Made by a program: the position numbers and the translations under genes
Notes under the pieces: model-generated
The model's database searches: none
Told to the model about the DNA's origin: nothing
Seen by the model: only the letters and a program-made list of their open reading frames with translations
Shown: piece by piece, positions 1 to 8,333 of the stretch
Position numbering within the stretch: the first letter of the stretch is position 1
Layout of the letters: each line of letters starts with the position of its first letter
Source: Streptomyces huasconensis
GTDB taxonomy: Bacteria; Actinomycetota; Actinomycetes; Streptomycetales; Streptomycetaceae
DNA: 45,495 nt
Assembly (NCBI GenBank): GCA_004010275.1
Contig: RBWT01000053.1
Span: 1 to 45,495 of the forward strand
Direction: 5' to 3'

Positions 1-74
1 CTCCGCCCCGGCCGCACATCCCCTCCGCCGCGGCGGCCGACCCCCGGCCGCGCACCCCCTCCGCCCGCGGAGCG

Positions 75-434
75 TCAGGTACGGAGCATCCTGGCGATTG
101 CCTTTGTCGCTTCCTCGACCTTCGCGTCGATTTCCGTGCCGCCCTTGACCGCCGCGTCGGCCACGCAGTGCCTCAGGTGTTCTTCCAGGAGCTGGAGGGC
201 GAAGGACTGGAGGGCCTTCGTGCTCGCCGATACCTGGGTGAGTATGTCGATGCAGTAGACGTCCTCCTCGACCATGCGCTGGAGGCCGCGGATCTGGCCC
301 TCGATCCGGCGCAGGCGCTTGAGGTGTTCGTCCTTCTGTTTGTGGTACCCGTGCACGCCGTGCGCGTGGTCCGCGGGCTCGGAGGGCGCTTCGGCCGTCT
401 CCGGTGTCACCGCTGCCGCGTCGGTGGTCGTCAT
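75..434 (-). CDS. csoR: CsoR-family copper-sensing transcriptional repressor
   Basis: A 119-residue all-helical metal-sensing repressor (DUF156/CsoR family). The conserved Cu(I) ligands are visible as Cys61 in VYC, and His86 and Cys90 in EEHLRHC, the Cys-His-Cys signature of true copper sensors rather than formaldehyde- or nickel-type relatives. The His-rich N-terminal 30 residues are a lineage-specific extension. The ATG at 434 is chosen because it follows a strong GGAGGAGGA ribosome site; an in-frame start further upstream would run through the operator. In the family, Cu(I) binding releases DNA and derepresses copper export genes and often csoR itself. No copper ATPase or chaperone gene lies in the window. 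From memory it corresponds to S. coelicolor SCO4136. Function is confident from motif and family. Confidence 0.93.
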   Translation of the reverse strand: MTTTDAAAVTPETAEAPSEPADHAHGVHGYHKQKDEHLKRLRRIEGQIRGLQRMVEEDVYCIDILTQVSASTKALQSFALQLLEEHLRHCVADAAVKGGTEIDAKVEEATKAIARMLRT

Positions 435-480
435 CGCGTCCTCCTCCTGGAAAGGGGCATGGGGCATTACTGCTGATCCG

Positions 481-499
481 TATACCCCTGGCGGGTATA
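481..499. promoter_or_regulatory. CsoR operator
   Basis: A perfect dyad, TATACCC, 5-nt spacer, GGGTATA, sits about 47 bp upstream of the csoR start. A/T-flanked C-run and G-run halves are the known CsoR operator style (consensus around ATACCCnnnnnGGGTAT). The site also lies in the divergent region shared with the Pit accessory gene. Seen directly; its role is inferred from the family. Confidence 0.8.
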
Positions 500-633
500 T
501 ATTAGCCGATTTCTCGGGGGGTGTGCTGATCACTGTGCCTGATGGGCGACACTGGGGAGCGGCCGGTTAGCCGTGGCCGGATGATGCGCCTAGCATCAGC
601 CTGACCGCATCCAGAGCACCCCGAGGACCCCAC

Positions 634-1254
634 GTGCGCTTTCGTCTGACCCCCAGGGAGACGAGCTTCTACGACATGTTCGCCGCATCCGCGGACAACA
701 TCGTCACGGGCTCGAAACTCCTCATGGAACTGCTCGGAGCGGACTCTTCCGCCCGGGCCGAGATCGCAGAGCGTATGCGGGCCGCGGAACACGCGGGAGA
801 CGACGCGACGCATGCGATCTTCCACCAGCTGAACTCCTCGTTCATCACGCCGTTCGACCGCGAGGACATCTACAACCTCGCGTCGTGCCTCGACGACATC
901 ATGGACTTCATGGAGGAGGCCGTCGACCTGGTCGTCCTCTATCAGGTCGAGGAACTCCCCAAGGGCGTCGAGCAGCAGATCGAGGTCCTCGCGCGGGCCG
1001 CCGAGCTGACCGCCGAGGCCATGCCGAACCTGCGGACCATGGACAACCTCACCGAGTACTGGATCGAGGTCAACCGCCTGGAGAACCAGGCCGACCAGAT
1101 CCACCGCAAGCTCCTGGCCCAGCTCTTCAACGGCAAGTACGACGCCATCGAGGTGCTGAAGCTCAAGCAGATCGTGGATGTGCTGGAAGAGGCCGCCGAC
1201 GCCTTCGAGCACGTGGCGAACACTGTGGAGACCATCGCGGTCAAGGAGTCCTGA
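634..1254 (+). CDS. PhoU-like Pit accessory protein (DUF47)
   Basis: A 206-residue helical protein of the DUF47/PhoU-like family that accompanies Pit phosphate transporters. The start is a GTG at 634 preceded by CCGAGGA. Family marks are the N-terminal RLTPRETSFYDMF and the helical segments around DREDIYNLASCLDDIMDFMEEA and LENQADQIHRKLLAQL, rich in acidic residues that bind metal clusters in PhoU folds. It ends 7 bp before the transporter gene, so the two are surely co-transcribed. The inferred role is control of Pit activity or of phosphate signalling at the membrane; the molecular action is not evident from sequence. Confidence 0.88.
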   Translation: MRFRLTPRETSFYDMFAASADNIVTGSKLLMELLGADSSARAEIAERMRAAEHAGDDATHAIFHQLNSSFITPFDREDIYNLASCLDDIMDFMEEAVDLVVLYQVEELPKGVEQQIEVLARAAELTAEAMPNLRTMDNLTEYWIEVNRLENQADQIHRKLLAQLFNGKYDAIEVLKLKQIVDVLEEAADAFEHVANTVETIAVKES

Positions 1255-1261
1255 CCCCTCC

Positions 1262-2260
1262 ATGGACACCTTCGCTCTGATCGTGACCATCGGCGTCGCG
1301 CTCGGCTTCACGTACACGAACGGCTTTCACGACTCCGCGAACGCCATCGCCACCTCCGTCTCCACCCGTGCGCTGACGCCCCGCGCGGCGCTCGCCATGG
1401 CCGCGGTCATGAACCTCGCCGGCGCCTTCATGGGCAGCGGCGTCGCCAAGACCGTGAGCGAGGGGATCATCGAGACCCCGCACGGCGACAAGGGGATGTG
1501 GATTCTCTTCGCGGCGCTCATCGGCGCCATCGTGTGGAACCTCATCACCTGGTACTTCGGCCTGCCCTCGTCCTCCTCGCACGCCCTCTTCGGCGGCATG
1601 GTCGGCGCGGCGCTCGCGGGCGGCATCGGCGTCATCTGGTCCGGGGTCGTCGACAAGATCGTCATCCCGATGTTCCTGTCGCCGCTCGTCGGTCTCGCCA
1701 TCGGTTACCTCGTGATGTGCGCGATCATGTGGATGTTCCGCAGGTCCAACCCGCACAAGGCCAAGCGCGGCTTCCGCATCGCGCAGACGGTCTCCGCGGC
1801 GGGCATGGCCCTCGGCCACGGCCTCCAGGACGCCCAGAAGACGATGGGCATCGTGGTGATGGCCCTGGTCATCTCCGACGTGCAGAGCGCCGACGCGCCC
1901 ATCCCGATCTGGGTCAAGGTCGCCTGTGCGCTGATGCTCTCCGCCGGTACGTACGCGGGCGGCTGGCGCATCATGCGGACCCTCGGCCGCAAGATCATCG
2001 AGCTGGACCCGCCGCAGGGCTTCGCCGCCGAGACGACCGGCGCGGGCATCATGTTCACCACCGCGTTCATGTTCCACGCGCCGATCTCGACGACGCACGT
2101 GATCACCTCCGCGATCATGGGTGTGGGCGCGACGAAGCGGGTGAACGCGGTGCGGTGGGGTGTCGCCAAGAACATCATCCTGGGGTGGTTCATCACGATG
2201 CCGGCCGCTGCGCTGGTGGCGGCGGTCAGCTTCTGGATCGTGAACCTCGCGTTCCTGTAG
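1262..2260 (+). CDS. pit: Low-affinity inorganic phosphate transporter (PiT family)
   Basis: A 332-residue integral membrane phosphate transporter of the PiT family, which moves metal-phosphate with proton symport. The PiT signature is present near the N-terminus (NGFHDSANAIATSVSTRAL) and its internal repeat lies near the C-terminus (TTAFMFHAPISTTHVITSAI), consistent with the duplicated PD001131-type halves. About ten hydrophobic segments surround a central cytoplasmic loop (RRSNPHKAKRGFR). The ATG at 1262 is used; in-frame codons upstream overlap the accessory gene and look non-coding. It forms an operon with the DUF47 gene and converges on pstB. From memory it equals SCO4138, sometimes called pitH1. 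Confidence 0.93.
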   Translation: MDTFALIVTIGVALGFTYTNGFHDSANAIATSVSTRALTPRAALAMAAVMNLAGAFMGSGVAKTVSEGIIETPHGDKGMWILFAALIGAIVWNLITWYFGLPSSSSHALFGGMVGAALAGGIGVIWSGVVDKIVIPMFLSPLVGLAIGYLVMCAIMWMFRRSNPHKAKRGFRIAQTVSAAGMALGHGLQDAQKTMGIVVMALVISDVQSADAPIPIWVKVACALMLSAGTYAGGWRIMRTLGRKIIELDPPQGFAAETTGAGIMFTTAFMFHAPISTTHVITSAIMGVGATKRVNAVRWGVAKNIILGWFITMPAAALVAAVSFWIVNLAFL

Positions 2261-2280
2261 CTCTTCGACTGCGGGCCCGC

Positions 2281-2335
2281 TGTGGCTGGTCGCGCAGTTC
2301 CCCGCGCCCCTTACGGGGCGCACCCCGTAGCCACA
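2281..2335. repeat. Streptomyces intergenic hairpin element (GCAGTTCCCCGCGCCCC type)
   Basis: Nested inverted repeats follow the pit stop codon: outer arms TGTGGCT (2281-2287) and AGCCACA (2329-2335), inner arms GCGCCCC (2304-2310) and GGGGCGC (2315-2321). The motif CGCGCAGTTCCCCGCGCCCC is, from general knowledge, scattered in many copies between genes across Streptomyces genomes, so this is one copy of a dispersed palindromic element that may also help end transcription. Confidence 0.6.
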
Positions 2336-2340
2336 CATAG

Positions 2341-2377
2341 GAAAGGCCCACCCCCGGGAGCCAGGGGCGGGCCTTTC
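2341..2377. terminator. Terminator between convergent pit and pstB
   Basis: The stem GAAAGGCCC (2341-2349) pairs perfectly with GGGCCTTTC (2369-2377), with further C/G pairing inside, followed by TTGTTGT. It lies between convergent genes and may act in both directions. Confidence 0.75.
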
Positions 2378-2433
2378 TTGTTGTCCCTGCGGTGGCACCG
2401 CCATGCAGCACCGCGGGGAGTTTGGGGGGTGGC

Positions 2434-3210
2434 TCAGCCGAAGCGGCCCGAGATGTAGTCCTCGGTGGCCTGCACGGACGGGTTGGAGAAGATCCGCTCC
2501 GTGTCGTCGATCTCGACGAGCTTGCCGGGCTGGCCGACCGCCGAGAGGTTGAAGAAGGCCGTGCGGTCCGAGACGCGGGCCGCCTGCTGCATGTTGTGCG
2601 TGACGATGACGATCGTGAACCGTTCCTTCAGCTCACCGATCAGGTCCTCGATGGCGAGCGTCGAGATCGGGTCCAGGGCCGAGCAGGGCTCGTCCATGAG
2701 CAGCACCTGGGGCTCGACCGCGATGGCCCGCGCGATGCACAGGCGCTGCTGCTGGCCGCCGGAGAGGCCGGAGCCGGGCTTGTTCAGGCGGTCCTTGACT
2801 TCGTTCCAGAGGTTGGCGCCCTGGAGGGACTTCTCGACGACGTCGTTCAGCTCGGACTTCTTGTACGAGCCGTTGAGCCGCAGGCCCGCCGCGACGTTGT
2901 CGTAGATCGACATCGTGGGGAAGGGGTTGGGGCGCTGGAAGACCATGCCGATGGTGCGGCGCACGGACACGGGGTCCACGCCGCTGCCGTACAGGTCCTC
3001 GTCGTCCAGGAGGACCTTGCCCTCGACGCGGCCGCCGGGGGTGACCTCGTGCATGCGGTTCAGCGTGCGCAGGAACGTGGACTTGCCGCAGCCGGACGGG
3101 CCGATGAAGGCGGTCACCGAGCGGGGCTCCACGGTCATCGAGATGTCGTCGATCGCCTTGTGTGAGCCGTAGTAGGCGGTCAGGCCCGATACGTCGATTC
3201 GCTTGGCCAT
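2434..3210 (-). CDS. pstB: Phosphate ABC transporter ATP-binding protein
   Basis: A 258-residue ATPase subunit of the high-affinity phosphate importer. Walker A GPSGCGKST is at about residues 37-45. The signature LSGGQQQR and Walker B VLLMDEPCSALDP follow in order, with the PstB-typical VFQRPNPFP between them and the switch histidine in VTHNMQQA. ATG 3210 is preferred over the upstream GTG at 3219, because the latter lies only 2 nt from the AGAAG ribosome site. It is the last gene of pstSCAB, 54 bp after pstA. Confidence 0.96.
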   Translation of the reverse strand: MAKRIDVSGLTAYYGSHKAIDDISMTVEPRSVTAFIGPSGCGKSTFLRTLNRMHEVTPGGRVEGKVLLDDEDLYGSGVDPVSVRRTIGMVFQRPNPFPTMSIYDNVAAGLRLNGSYKKSELNDVVEKSLQGANLWNEVKDRLNKPGSGLSGGQQQRLCIARAIAVEPQVLLMDEPCSALDPISTLAIEDLIGELKERFTIVIVTHNMQQAARVSDRTAFFNLSAVGQPGKLVEIDDTERIFSNPSVQATEDYISGRFG

Positions 3211-3264
3211 GGGGATCACTGCTTCTTTCGGGTTTCTTGCTACGAGGGTCGCTGATATGGCCGC

Positions 3265-4338
3265 TCAGCGGCCCGTCTTGGGGGCCTTCCAGCGGGCGAT
3301 GCCGCGGGCCGCCAGGTTGAGGATCATGATGAAGCCGATGAGGGCGAGCGCCGCCGCCCAGGCACGGTCGTACGACGCGTCGGTGCCTGCCGCGTACTGC
3401 TGGTAGACGTACAGCGGCAGGGAGGCCTGCGAGCCCTCGAAGGGGTTCGTGTTGATCAGGGGGTTGACCCAGACCAGGAGCAGGACCGGCGCGGTCTCAC
3501 CGGCGATGCGGGCCACCGAGAGCATGACGCCCGTGGTGATGCCGCCGATCGCGGTGGGCAGGACGACCTTGAGGATGGTCCGCCACTTCGGCACGCCGAG
3601 GGCGAGCGAGGCTTCGCGCAGCTCGTTCGGGACGAGCTTGAGCATCTCCTCGGTGGAGCGGACGATCACCGGCATCATCAGGATCGCGAGCGCCATGGCG
3701 CCGGCCCAGCCGGAGTAGCCGAAGCCGAGGATCAGAATCCAGAAGCTGAGGACGAACAGGCCCGCGACGATCGAGGGGATGCCGGTCATGACGTCCACGA
3801 AGAACGTGATGACCTTGGAGAGCTTCCCGCGCCCGTACTCGACGAGGTAGATCGCGGTGAGCAGGCCGATCGGCACGGCGATGACGGAGGCCAGCAGAAC
3901 CTGCTGGAGGGTGCCGATGAGGGCGTGGTAGATGCCGCCGCCCGTCTCCTCGTCGGAGAGCACACCCATGGAGTGGGTCAGGAAGTAGACGTCGAAGACC
4001 TTGATGCCGCGCTGGACGGTCTCGTAGATCAGCGAGGCCAGCGGGACGACGGCCAGCAGGAACATGACCCACACCAGCGAGGTGGCGAGGCGGTCCCTGG
4101 CCTGGCGGGTGCCCTCGACGGCGACCGCGAGGGCGTACGAGCCGGCGATGAAGAGCAGCGCGGCGATCAGGCCCCACTGGATGCGGCTGTGCAGGCCGGC
4201 GCCGAGGCCGATGCCGACGGCGACCGCGGCCGAGCCGAGCGCCACGGCGAGCGGGCTCCAGCGCGGGAGGGTGGCCGCCTTGAGCGTGGCGGGGCGCTCG
4301 ACGAGCGGCCCGGGCGGGGTGGGTGTCGTGGTGCTCAT
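3265..4338 (-). CDS. pstA: Phosphate ABC transporter permease PstA
   Basis: A 357-residue permease. An N-terminal Pro/Thr-rich tail precedes two hydrophobic segments and a long extracytoplasmic loop (QRGIKVFDVYFLTHSMG), then five core helices with the binding-protein-dependent permease EAA loop (EASLALGVPKWRTILKVVLPTA) that docks on PstB. The ATG at 4338 overlaps the pstC stop as ATGA, so translation is coupled. The final stretch WKAPKTGR is a basic cytoplasmic tail typical of actinobacterial PstA. Confidence 0.95.
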   Translation of the reverse strand: MSTTTPTPPGPLVERPATLKAATLPRWSPLAVALGSAAVAVGIGLGAGLHSRIQWGLIAALLFIAGSYALAVAVEGTRQARDRLATSLVWVMFLLAVVPLASLIYETVQRGIKVFDVYFLTHSMGVLSDEETGGGIYHALIGTLQQVLLASVIAVPIGLLTAIYLVEYGRGKLSKVITFFVDVMTGIPSIVAGLFVLSFWILILGFGYSGWAGAMALAILMMPVIVRSTEEMLKLVPNELREASLALGVPKWRTILKVVLPTAIGGITTGVMLSVARIAGETAPVLLLVWVNPLINTNPFEGSQASLPLYVYQQYAAGTDASYDRAWAAALALIGFIMILNLAARGIARWKAPKTGR

Positions 4339-5357
4339 GCGTTGGCCCCCGAGTACTCCTTGCGGCGCGCGATGATCAGGCGGGCCGCGCCGTTGACCAG
4401 CAGGGTGATGACGAACAGGACCAGGCCGGAGGCGATGAGCGCGTCCTGGCCGTACTCGCTGGCCTCGTTGAACTTGCTGGCGATGTTCTGCGCGAAGGTG
4501 CCGCCGCCGTAGTCGAGCACGGACGCGTTGATCAGGAAGGACGGGGAGAGCACGGTGGCGACGGCGATCGTCTCGCCGAGCGCGCGGCCGAGGCCCAGCA
4601 TCGAGGCGGAGATGATGCCGGAGCGGCCGAAGGGGAGCACCGACATGCGGATGACCTCCCAGCGCGTGGCGCCGAGGGCCAGCGCGGCCTCCTCGTGCAT
4701 CTTCGGGACCTGGAGGAAGACCTCGCGGCTGACGTTGGTGATGATCGGCAGGATCATGATCGCGAGGAGGATGCCGACGGTCATCAGGGAGCGCGGGGCG
4801 CCGCCGTTGTACTCGAAGACGCCGGTCCAGCCGAAGTAGTCGTCGAGCCAGCTGTAGAGGCCGGTGAGGTTGGGTGCGACCACGAGGGCGCCCCACAGGC
4901 CGTACACGATCGAGGGCACGGCGGCCAGCAGGTCGATCACGTAGGCGATGGGGGTGGCCAGCTTGCGCGGCGCGTAGTGCGAGATGAAGAGCGCGATGCC
5001 GATGGCGACGGGGACGGCGATCAGCAGGGCGATCACCGAGCTGACCACGGTGCCGAAGACCAGGACGGCGATGCCGAAGTAGGGCTTGCCGCCCGTGGAG
5101 CTGCCGGCCGGGTCCCACTCGAAGGTGGTGAGGAAGTTGCCCGTGTTGTCGGCGAGCGCCAGGGCCGTGCGGTAGGTGAGGAACGCCGCGATGGCGGCCA
5201 TGATCGCCAGGAGCGCGATGCCGGAGCCCCGGGAGAAGCCGAGGAAGATCCGGTCGCCGGGCCGGGTGGCGCCGCGGGCGGCGGCCTTGTCCACGGGGGC
5301 GACGGGCTGCACGTCGTCGACGGGTGGTCGGGCGGTTGTCTTGCTTGATATGTCCAT
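4335..5357 (-). CDS. pstC: Phosphate ABC transporter permease PstC
   Basis: A 340-residue permease with about six transmembrane segments. The cytoplasmic N-terminus (PGDRIFLGFSRGSG) leads into the first helix. The EAA loop reads EEAALALGATRWEVIRMSVLPFG. The membrane core SIVYGLWGALVV and the motif GRALGETIAVA are PstC hallmarks. The start ATG at 5357 has GGAGA at proper spacing. It lies 113 bp after pstS, with a strong hairpin in between, and overlaps pstA by 4 bp. Confidence 0.95.
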   Translation of the reverse strand: MDISSKTTARPPVDDVQPVAPVDKAAARGATRPGDRIFLGFSRGSGIALLAIMAAIAAFLTYRTALALADNTGNFLTTFEWDPAGSSTGGKPYFGIAVLVFGTVVSSVIALLIAVPVAIGIALFISHYAPRKLATPIAYVIDLLAAVPSIVYGLWGALVVAPNLTGLYSWLDDYFGWTGVFEYNGGAPRSLMTVGILLAIMILPIITNVSREVFLQVPKMHEEAALALGATRWEVIRMSVLPFGRSGIISASMLGLGRALGETIAVATVLSPSFLINASVLDYGGGTFAQNIASKFNEASEYGQDALIASGLVLFVITLLVNGAARLIIARRKEYSGANA

Positions 5358-5426
5358 GGGGTTCTCCGGTCTGCGGAGCTGCCGCGCGTGTACTGCGGGC
5401 GCTCCGTGGCGGCGGTGCACCGGACG

Positions 5427-5461
5427 GTGCGGCCGGTCCGGTCCTGCCGGACCGGCCGCAC
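5427..5461 (-). terminator. Attenuating hairpin between pstS and pstC
   Basis: A perfect 15-bp stem, GTGCGGCCGGTCCGG (5427-5441) with CCGGACCGGCCGCAC (5447-5461) around a 5-nt loop, begins 10 nt past the pstS stop. There is no U-run, so it is more likely a partial terminator or an mRNA 3'-end stabiliser that keeps PstS in excess over PstCAB, a common arrangement for binding-protein operons. The role is inferred. Confidence 0.75.
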
Positions 5462-5470
5462 TCGGTTCAG

Positions 5471-6598
5471 CTAGCTCAGGCCCGCGACGGTGGAGCGGAC
5501 CTTGGAGATGATCTCGGCCGGGATCGGCGCGTAGTCGTTCTCCTTGAGGACGTTCTGGCCGTCCTCGCTGGCGATGTAGGTGAGGAAGGACTTGGTGGCG
5601 GGGAGCGTCTCGGCCTTGTTGCCCTTCTCGCAGACGATCTCGTACGTCACCAGGGTGATCGGGTAGGCGCCCTCGGCGGTGGGCTTGTAGTTCAGCTCCA
5701 GGGAGAGGTCCTTGCCCTTGCCGACGACCTTGGCCTCGGCGATCGCCTTGGAGGCGTTGTCGACGGTGGCCTTCACCGGCTCCTTGGCCTGCGTCTTCAG
5801 GTCGACGGTCTTGATGCCTTCGCCCGCGTAGGACAGCTCGAAGTAGGAGATGGCGCCCGCGGTCTGCTTGACCTGGCTCGCGACACCGGCGGAGCCGTTC
5901 GCGGACTGGCCGCCCTTGGGCTCCCACGACTTGCCCGGCTCGTACGGCCAGGCGGCGGGGGCGGCGCCCTTGAGGTACTTGGTGAAGTTGTCCGTGGTGC
6001 CGGACTCGTCGGAGCGGTGGAAGGCCTGGATCTTCGTCTTGGGGAGCTTGGCGTCGGGGTTGAGCTTCGCGATCGCCTTGTCGTCCCAGGTCTTGATCTT
6101 GTCGTTGAAGATGTCGGCCAGGGTCTTGGCGTCCAGGGTCAGCTCGTCGACGCCCGGGACGTTGTAACCGACGGCGATGGGGCCGCCGACCAGCGGCAGG
6201 CCGATGGCCTGGCTGTTGCTGCAGACCTTCTTCGACTTCTCGATCTCTTCGGGCTTCAGCGCCGAGTCGGAACCGGCGAACGCCGTCTGACCCTGGAGGA
6301 ACGCGGTGATGCCGGCGCCCGAGCCCGTCGGGTTGTAGTTCAGCTGCACGTCCTTGCAGTTGGTCGTGTAGACCTTCCGCCAGGCGTCGATCGCGTTCTT
6401 CTGCGCGGATGAACCGGAGGCCGCGAGCTGGCCCTTGGCGTCGTCGCACTTGATGTTGGCGTTGGCGGTGGTCTCCTTGCCGCCGTCGCCCGAGCCGCTC
6501 GTGTCGTCGGAACCGCACGCCGTGAGGGCCAGGGCGCCGGAGACGGCGAGGGCGCCGAGGGAGAGGGCGCGGAGCCGGTTCTTGCGCTGAAGCTTCAC
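5471..6598 (-). CDS. pstS: Phosphate-binding lipoprotein PstS
   Basis: A 375-residue extracytoplasmic phosphate receptor. It has a lipoprotein signal with basic n-region KLQRKNRLR, hydrophobic core and lipobox LTAC with Cys28 as the lipidated residue, followed by a Ser/Gly/Asp-rich linker. Phosphate-pocket motifs are visible: GSSAQ near residue 62, NPTGSGAGI, FAGSDSAL, and RSDESGTTDNF in the second lobe. The start is GTG at 6598, with GGAAGGAA about 9 nt upstream. It is the first gene of the pst operon and is preceded by a clear PHO box. Confidence 0.96.
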   Translation of the reverse strand: MKLQRKNRLRALSLGALAVSGALALTACGSDDTSGSGDGGKETTANANIKCDDAKGQLAASGSSAQKNAIDAWRKVYTTNCKDVQLNYNPTGSGAGITAFLQGQTAFAGSDSALKPEEIEKSKKVCSNSQAIGLPLVGGPIAVGYNVPGVDELTLDAKTLADIFNDKIKTWDDKAIAKLNPDAKLPKTKIQAFHRSDESGTTDNFTKYLKGAAPAAWPYEPGKSWEPKGGQSANGSAGVASQVKQTAGAISYFELSYAGEGIKTVDLKTQAKEPVKATVDNASKAIAEAKVVGKGKDLSLELNYKPTAEGAYPITLVTYEIVCEKGNKAETLPATKSFLTYIASEDGQNVLKENDYAPIPAEIISKVRSTVAGLS

Positions 6599-6668
6599 TT
6601 TCGGATTTTCCTTCCGGGAGCCGCCGGCCCTTTGCTGGCGGCGTGCGAGGTCTGTCGTGGTGAGGCTG

Positions 6669-6723
6669 AAATTAGGCAGAACAGGTGAAGCCGCCGATGG
6701 GCATGAGTGAACGGAGGGTGAAC
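6669..6723 (-). promoter_or_regulatory. PHO box array and -10 element of pstS
   Basis: Read on the minus strand, 11-nt direct-repeat units lie in exact register: GTTCACCCTCC (6723-6713), GTTCACTCATG (6712-6702), a degenerate unit CCCATCGGCGG (6701-6691) and CTTCACCTGTT (6690-6680). This matches the Streptomyces PhoP-binding repeat (around GTTCACCCnnC). A -10 candidate TAATTT lies at 6674-6669. PhoP activation of the pst operon under phosphate limitation is the expected regulation. Confidence 0.85.
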
Positions 6724-7340
6724 CTCGGCGGTCGGCCTGGTGAGGCTACCTGTCGCAAAAAGTAGTGCCGCAAACGCACAGCGTGAGCAAAGCGGGAGGA
6801 ATGTCACCGGTTCGGGGCGGGATCGGTGCTCGGCTTGCCCTTGGGGGGAAGCGGAACGTGAGTGCGGCCGAGCCTGCCCGGCGTCTCGGGCGCCCGCCCA
6901 GAAGGCGGCGTCCTGGCCGGGAGTCCCGCTGCGTGGCCGGATGTATACGGTGGCGAACCGGCCCGCGGTCGACCCTCGGCCCGAAGCAGAAGCAGAAGCC
7001 GAAGCCGAACCCGAGGGTCGGGCGTGGGCGGTGATGGCGAGGGTCGGTGATCGCGGGTGGGTCGGGAGGGGGACGGGCGCCCGCGCGGCCGGAACGGAAC
7101 GGTCGTGCGTCAACGGCTGCCTCGTTTTTCGTGCCCACCGTCCCCACGTTATGGGCGAGGAGAGGGCATTGCACCGGACTCCTCTTCTCCTTCGTGCGCG
7201 TCTCGGCTGTTTCAAGCTGCATTGAAGCCGCCATGTCCGGGTTTGCGCGTAAGTGTCGATGTCGATTCTGGCCAGACGGCAAAGCCGCATCGACAAAATC
7301 ACGTTGTTGCCGTGCGTATTGATGTGGTTACTTCTGTACC
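6724..7340. other. Long intergenic region between pstS and the accessory island
   Basis: About 620 bp beyond the PHO boxes with no convincing gene: the open frames here lack ribosome sites and codon bias. It holds a stem-loop with 10-bp perfect arms CGACCCTCGG (6970-6979) and CCGAGGGTCG (7011-7020), whose loop is a purine-rich run of GAAGCA/GAAGCC repeats on the plus strand. The rest is less GC-rich than neighbouring genes, in keeping with an island junction. Confidence 0.6.
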
Positions 7341-8275
7341 ATGCATAAAGTCGCCATCCTGATACTCGATCAGATAATCGCCCTGGACATGGCTGCGGCG
7401 ATCGAGGTATTTGGTCATGTGCGCCTGCCGGATGGGCGCCCGGCCTATCACGTTCGAGTTTGTGCAGAGAAACCCGAGGTCGACGCGGGAGGTTTCTCCC
7501 TACGGGCTCCGTGGGGACTCGACTCGGTCACCAAAGCGGACACGGTCATCATCCCGAGCACATCCCTCGCTCACCCCCTGTCGGCCGCGGTCCGCGGCGC
7601 GGTCAGCCGTGCCGCGTCCAGAGGTGCCCGCATCGCCTGCGTGTCCCCCGACGCGCGAGCGAATCCTTTGGAGTCCGTCGGCCGCTCGACCGGCCGCTGT
7701 TCCAGCCCGACCCCGCGGCTCCCGACGCGGCCCCGCAGGCTCTGTACATCGACAACGGGCAAGCGCTCGCCTCCACTGGCTCCGCCACCTGCTGGGAGCT
7801 GTGTCTGCACCTGGTCCACCGCGACCACGGGCCCGAAGTGGCCGCGGCGGTCGCCCACGAGGCCGTGCTGCCGGAAGGGCGCCCACCCGGCCGGGCCGGG
7901 TTCGTCGGCCGAAGCCAGCCGCCCGCTTGCGAGGACTCCACCTTCGACAAGCTGCTGCAGTGGCTCCAGGAGAACCTCACCCGCCACCTGAGCGTGGCGG
8001 ACGTCGCCGCTCGGGCGGGTGTCAGCTCGCGCACTCTGACCCGCCACTTCCACGACCGCACCGGCACTACGCCTCTCCAGTGGCTGCATCAGGCCCGCAT
8101 CAGCCGGGCCCGGTACCTGCTGGAGACCACGCCCTACTCCGTCGAACGGATCGCTTCCGACGTGGGTTTCGGCTCGATGACGGCTTTCCGGGACCGTTTC
8201 AAGGAGGCGACGGGGTTAAGTCCCCACGCGTACCGGCGCGCCTCTGCCGCCGGAGCATCGCCCCTCGCCGGTTGA
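7341..8275 (+). pseudogene. Frameshifted GlxA-type AraC-family regulator
   Basis: The first half (from ATG 7341) encodes a DJ-1/PfpI-like domain (VAILILDQIIALDMAAAIEVFG, APWGLDSVTKADTVIIP). The second half is in another frame and encodes a complete two-helix-turn-helix AraC domain (LSVADVAARAGVSSRTLTRHFHDRTG, then ERIASDVGFGSMTAFRDRFKEATGLSP) ending at 8275. The frames meet around 7640-7690. The conserved GAF..LA..GLLDGRR.TTHW segment of the family is missing there and the join is about 6-7 residues short, so this is probably real decay rather than one lost base. No ribosome site precedes 7341. It lies just upstream of the lasso cluster and may once have regulated it. Confidence 0.72.
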
Positions 8276-8333
8276 GCGCGGGGCCATGGGAATGGCTGCC
8301 CGCGTCGGTGATGTCCGGCGCGTCCGTATCCCG

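Noticed and set aside
1..74. Possible end of a gene upstream of csoR
   Set aside because: C-rich sequence with repeated CCGCGGC/CCCCTCCGCC; no frame with recognisable ending.
3265..6518. Very long fused open frames across pstA/pstC and pstC/pstS
   Set aside because: The extra N-terminal parts are Arg/Pro/His-rich out-of-frame readings of the neighbouring gene; the true starts at 4338 and 5357 have homology, and pstC has a ribosome site.
6740..7322. Several open frames in the pstS upstream region
   Set aside because: No ribosome sites, no codon bias consistent with Streptomyces genes, and they cross a stem-loop and simple repeats.
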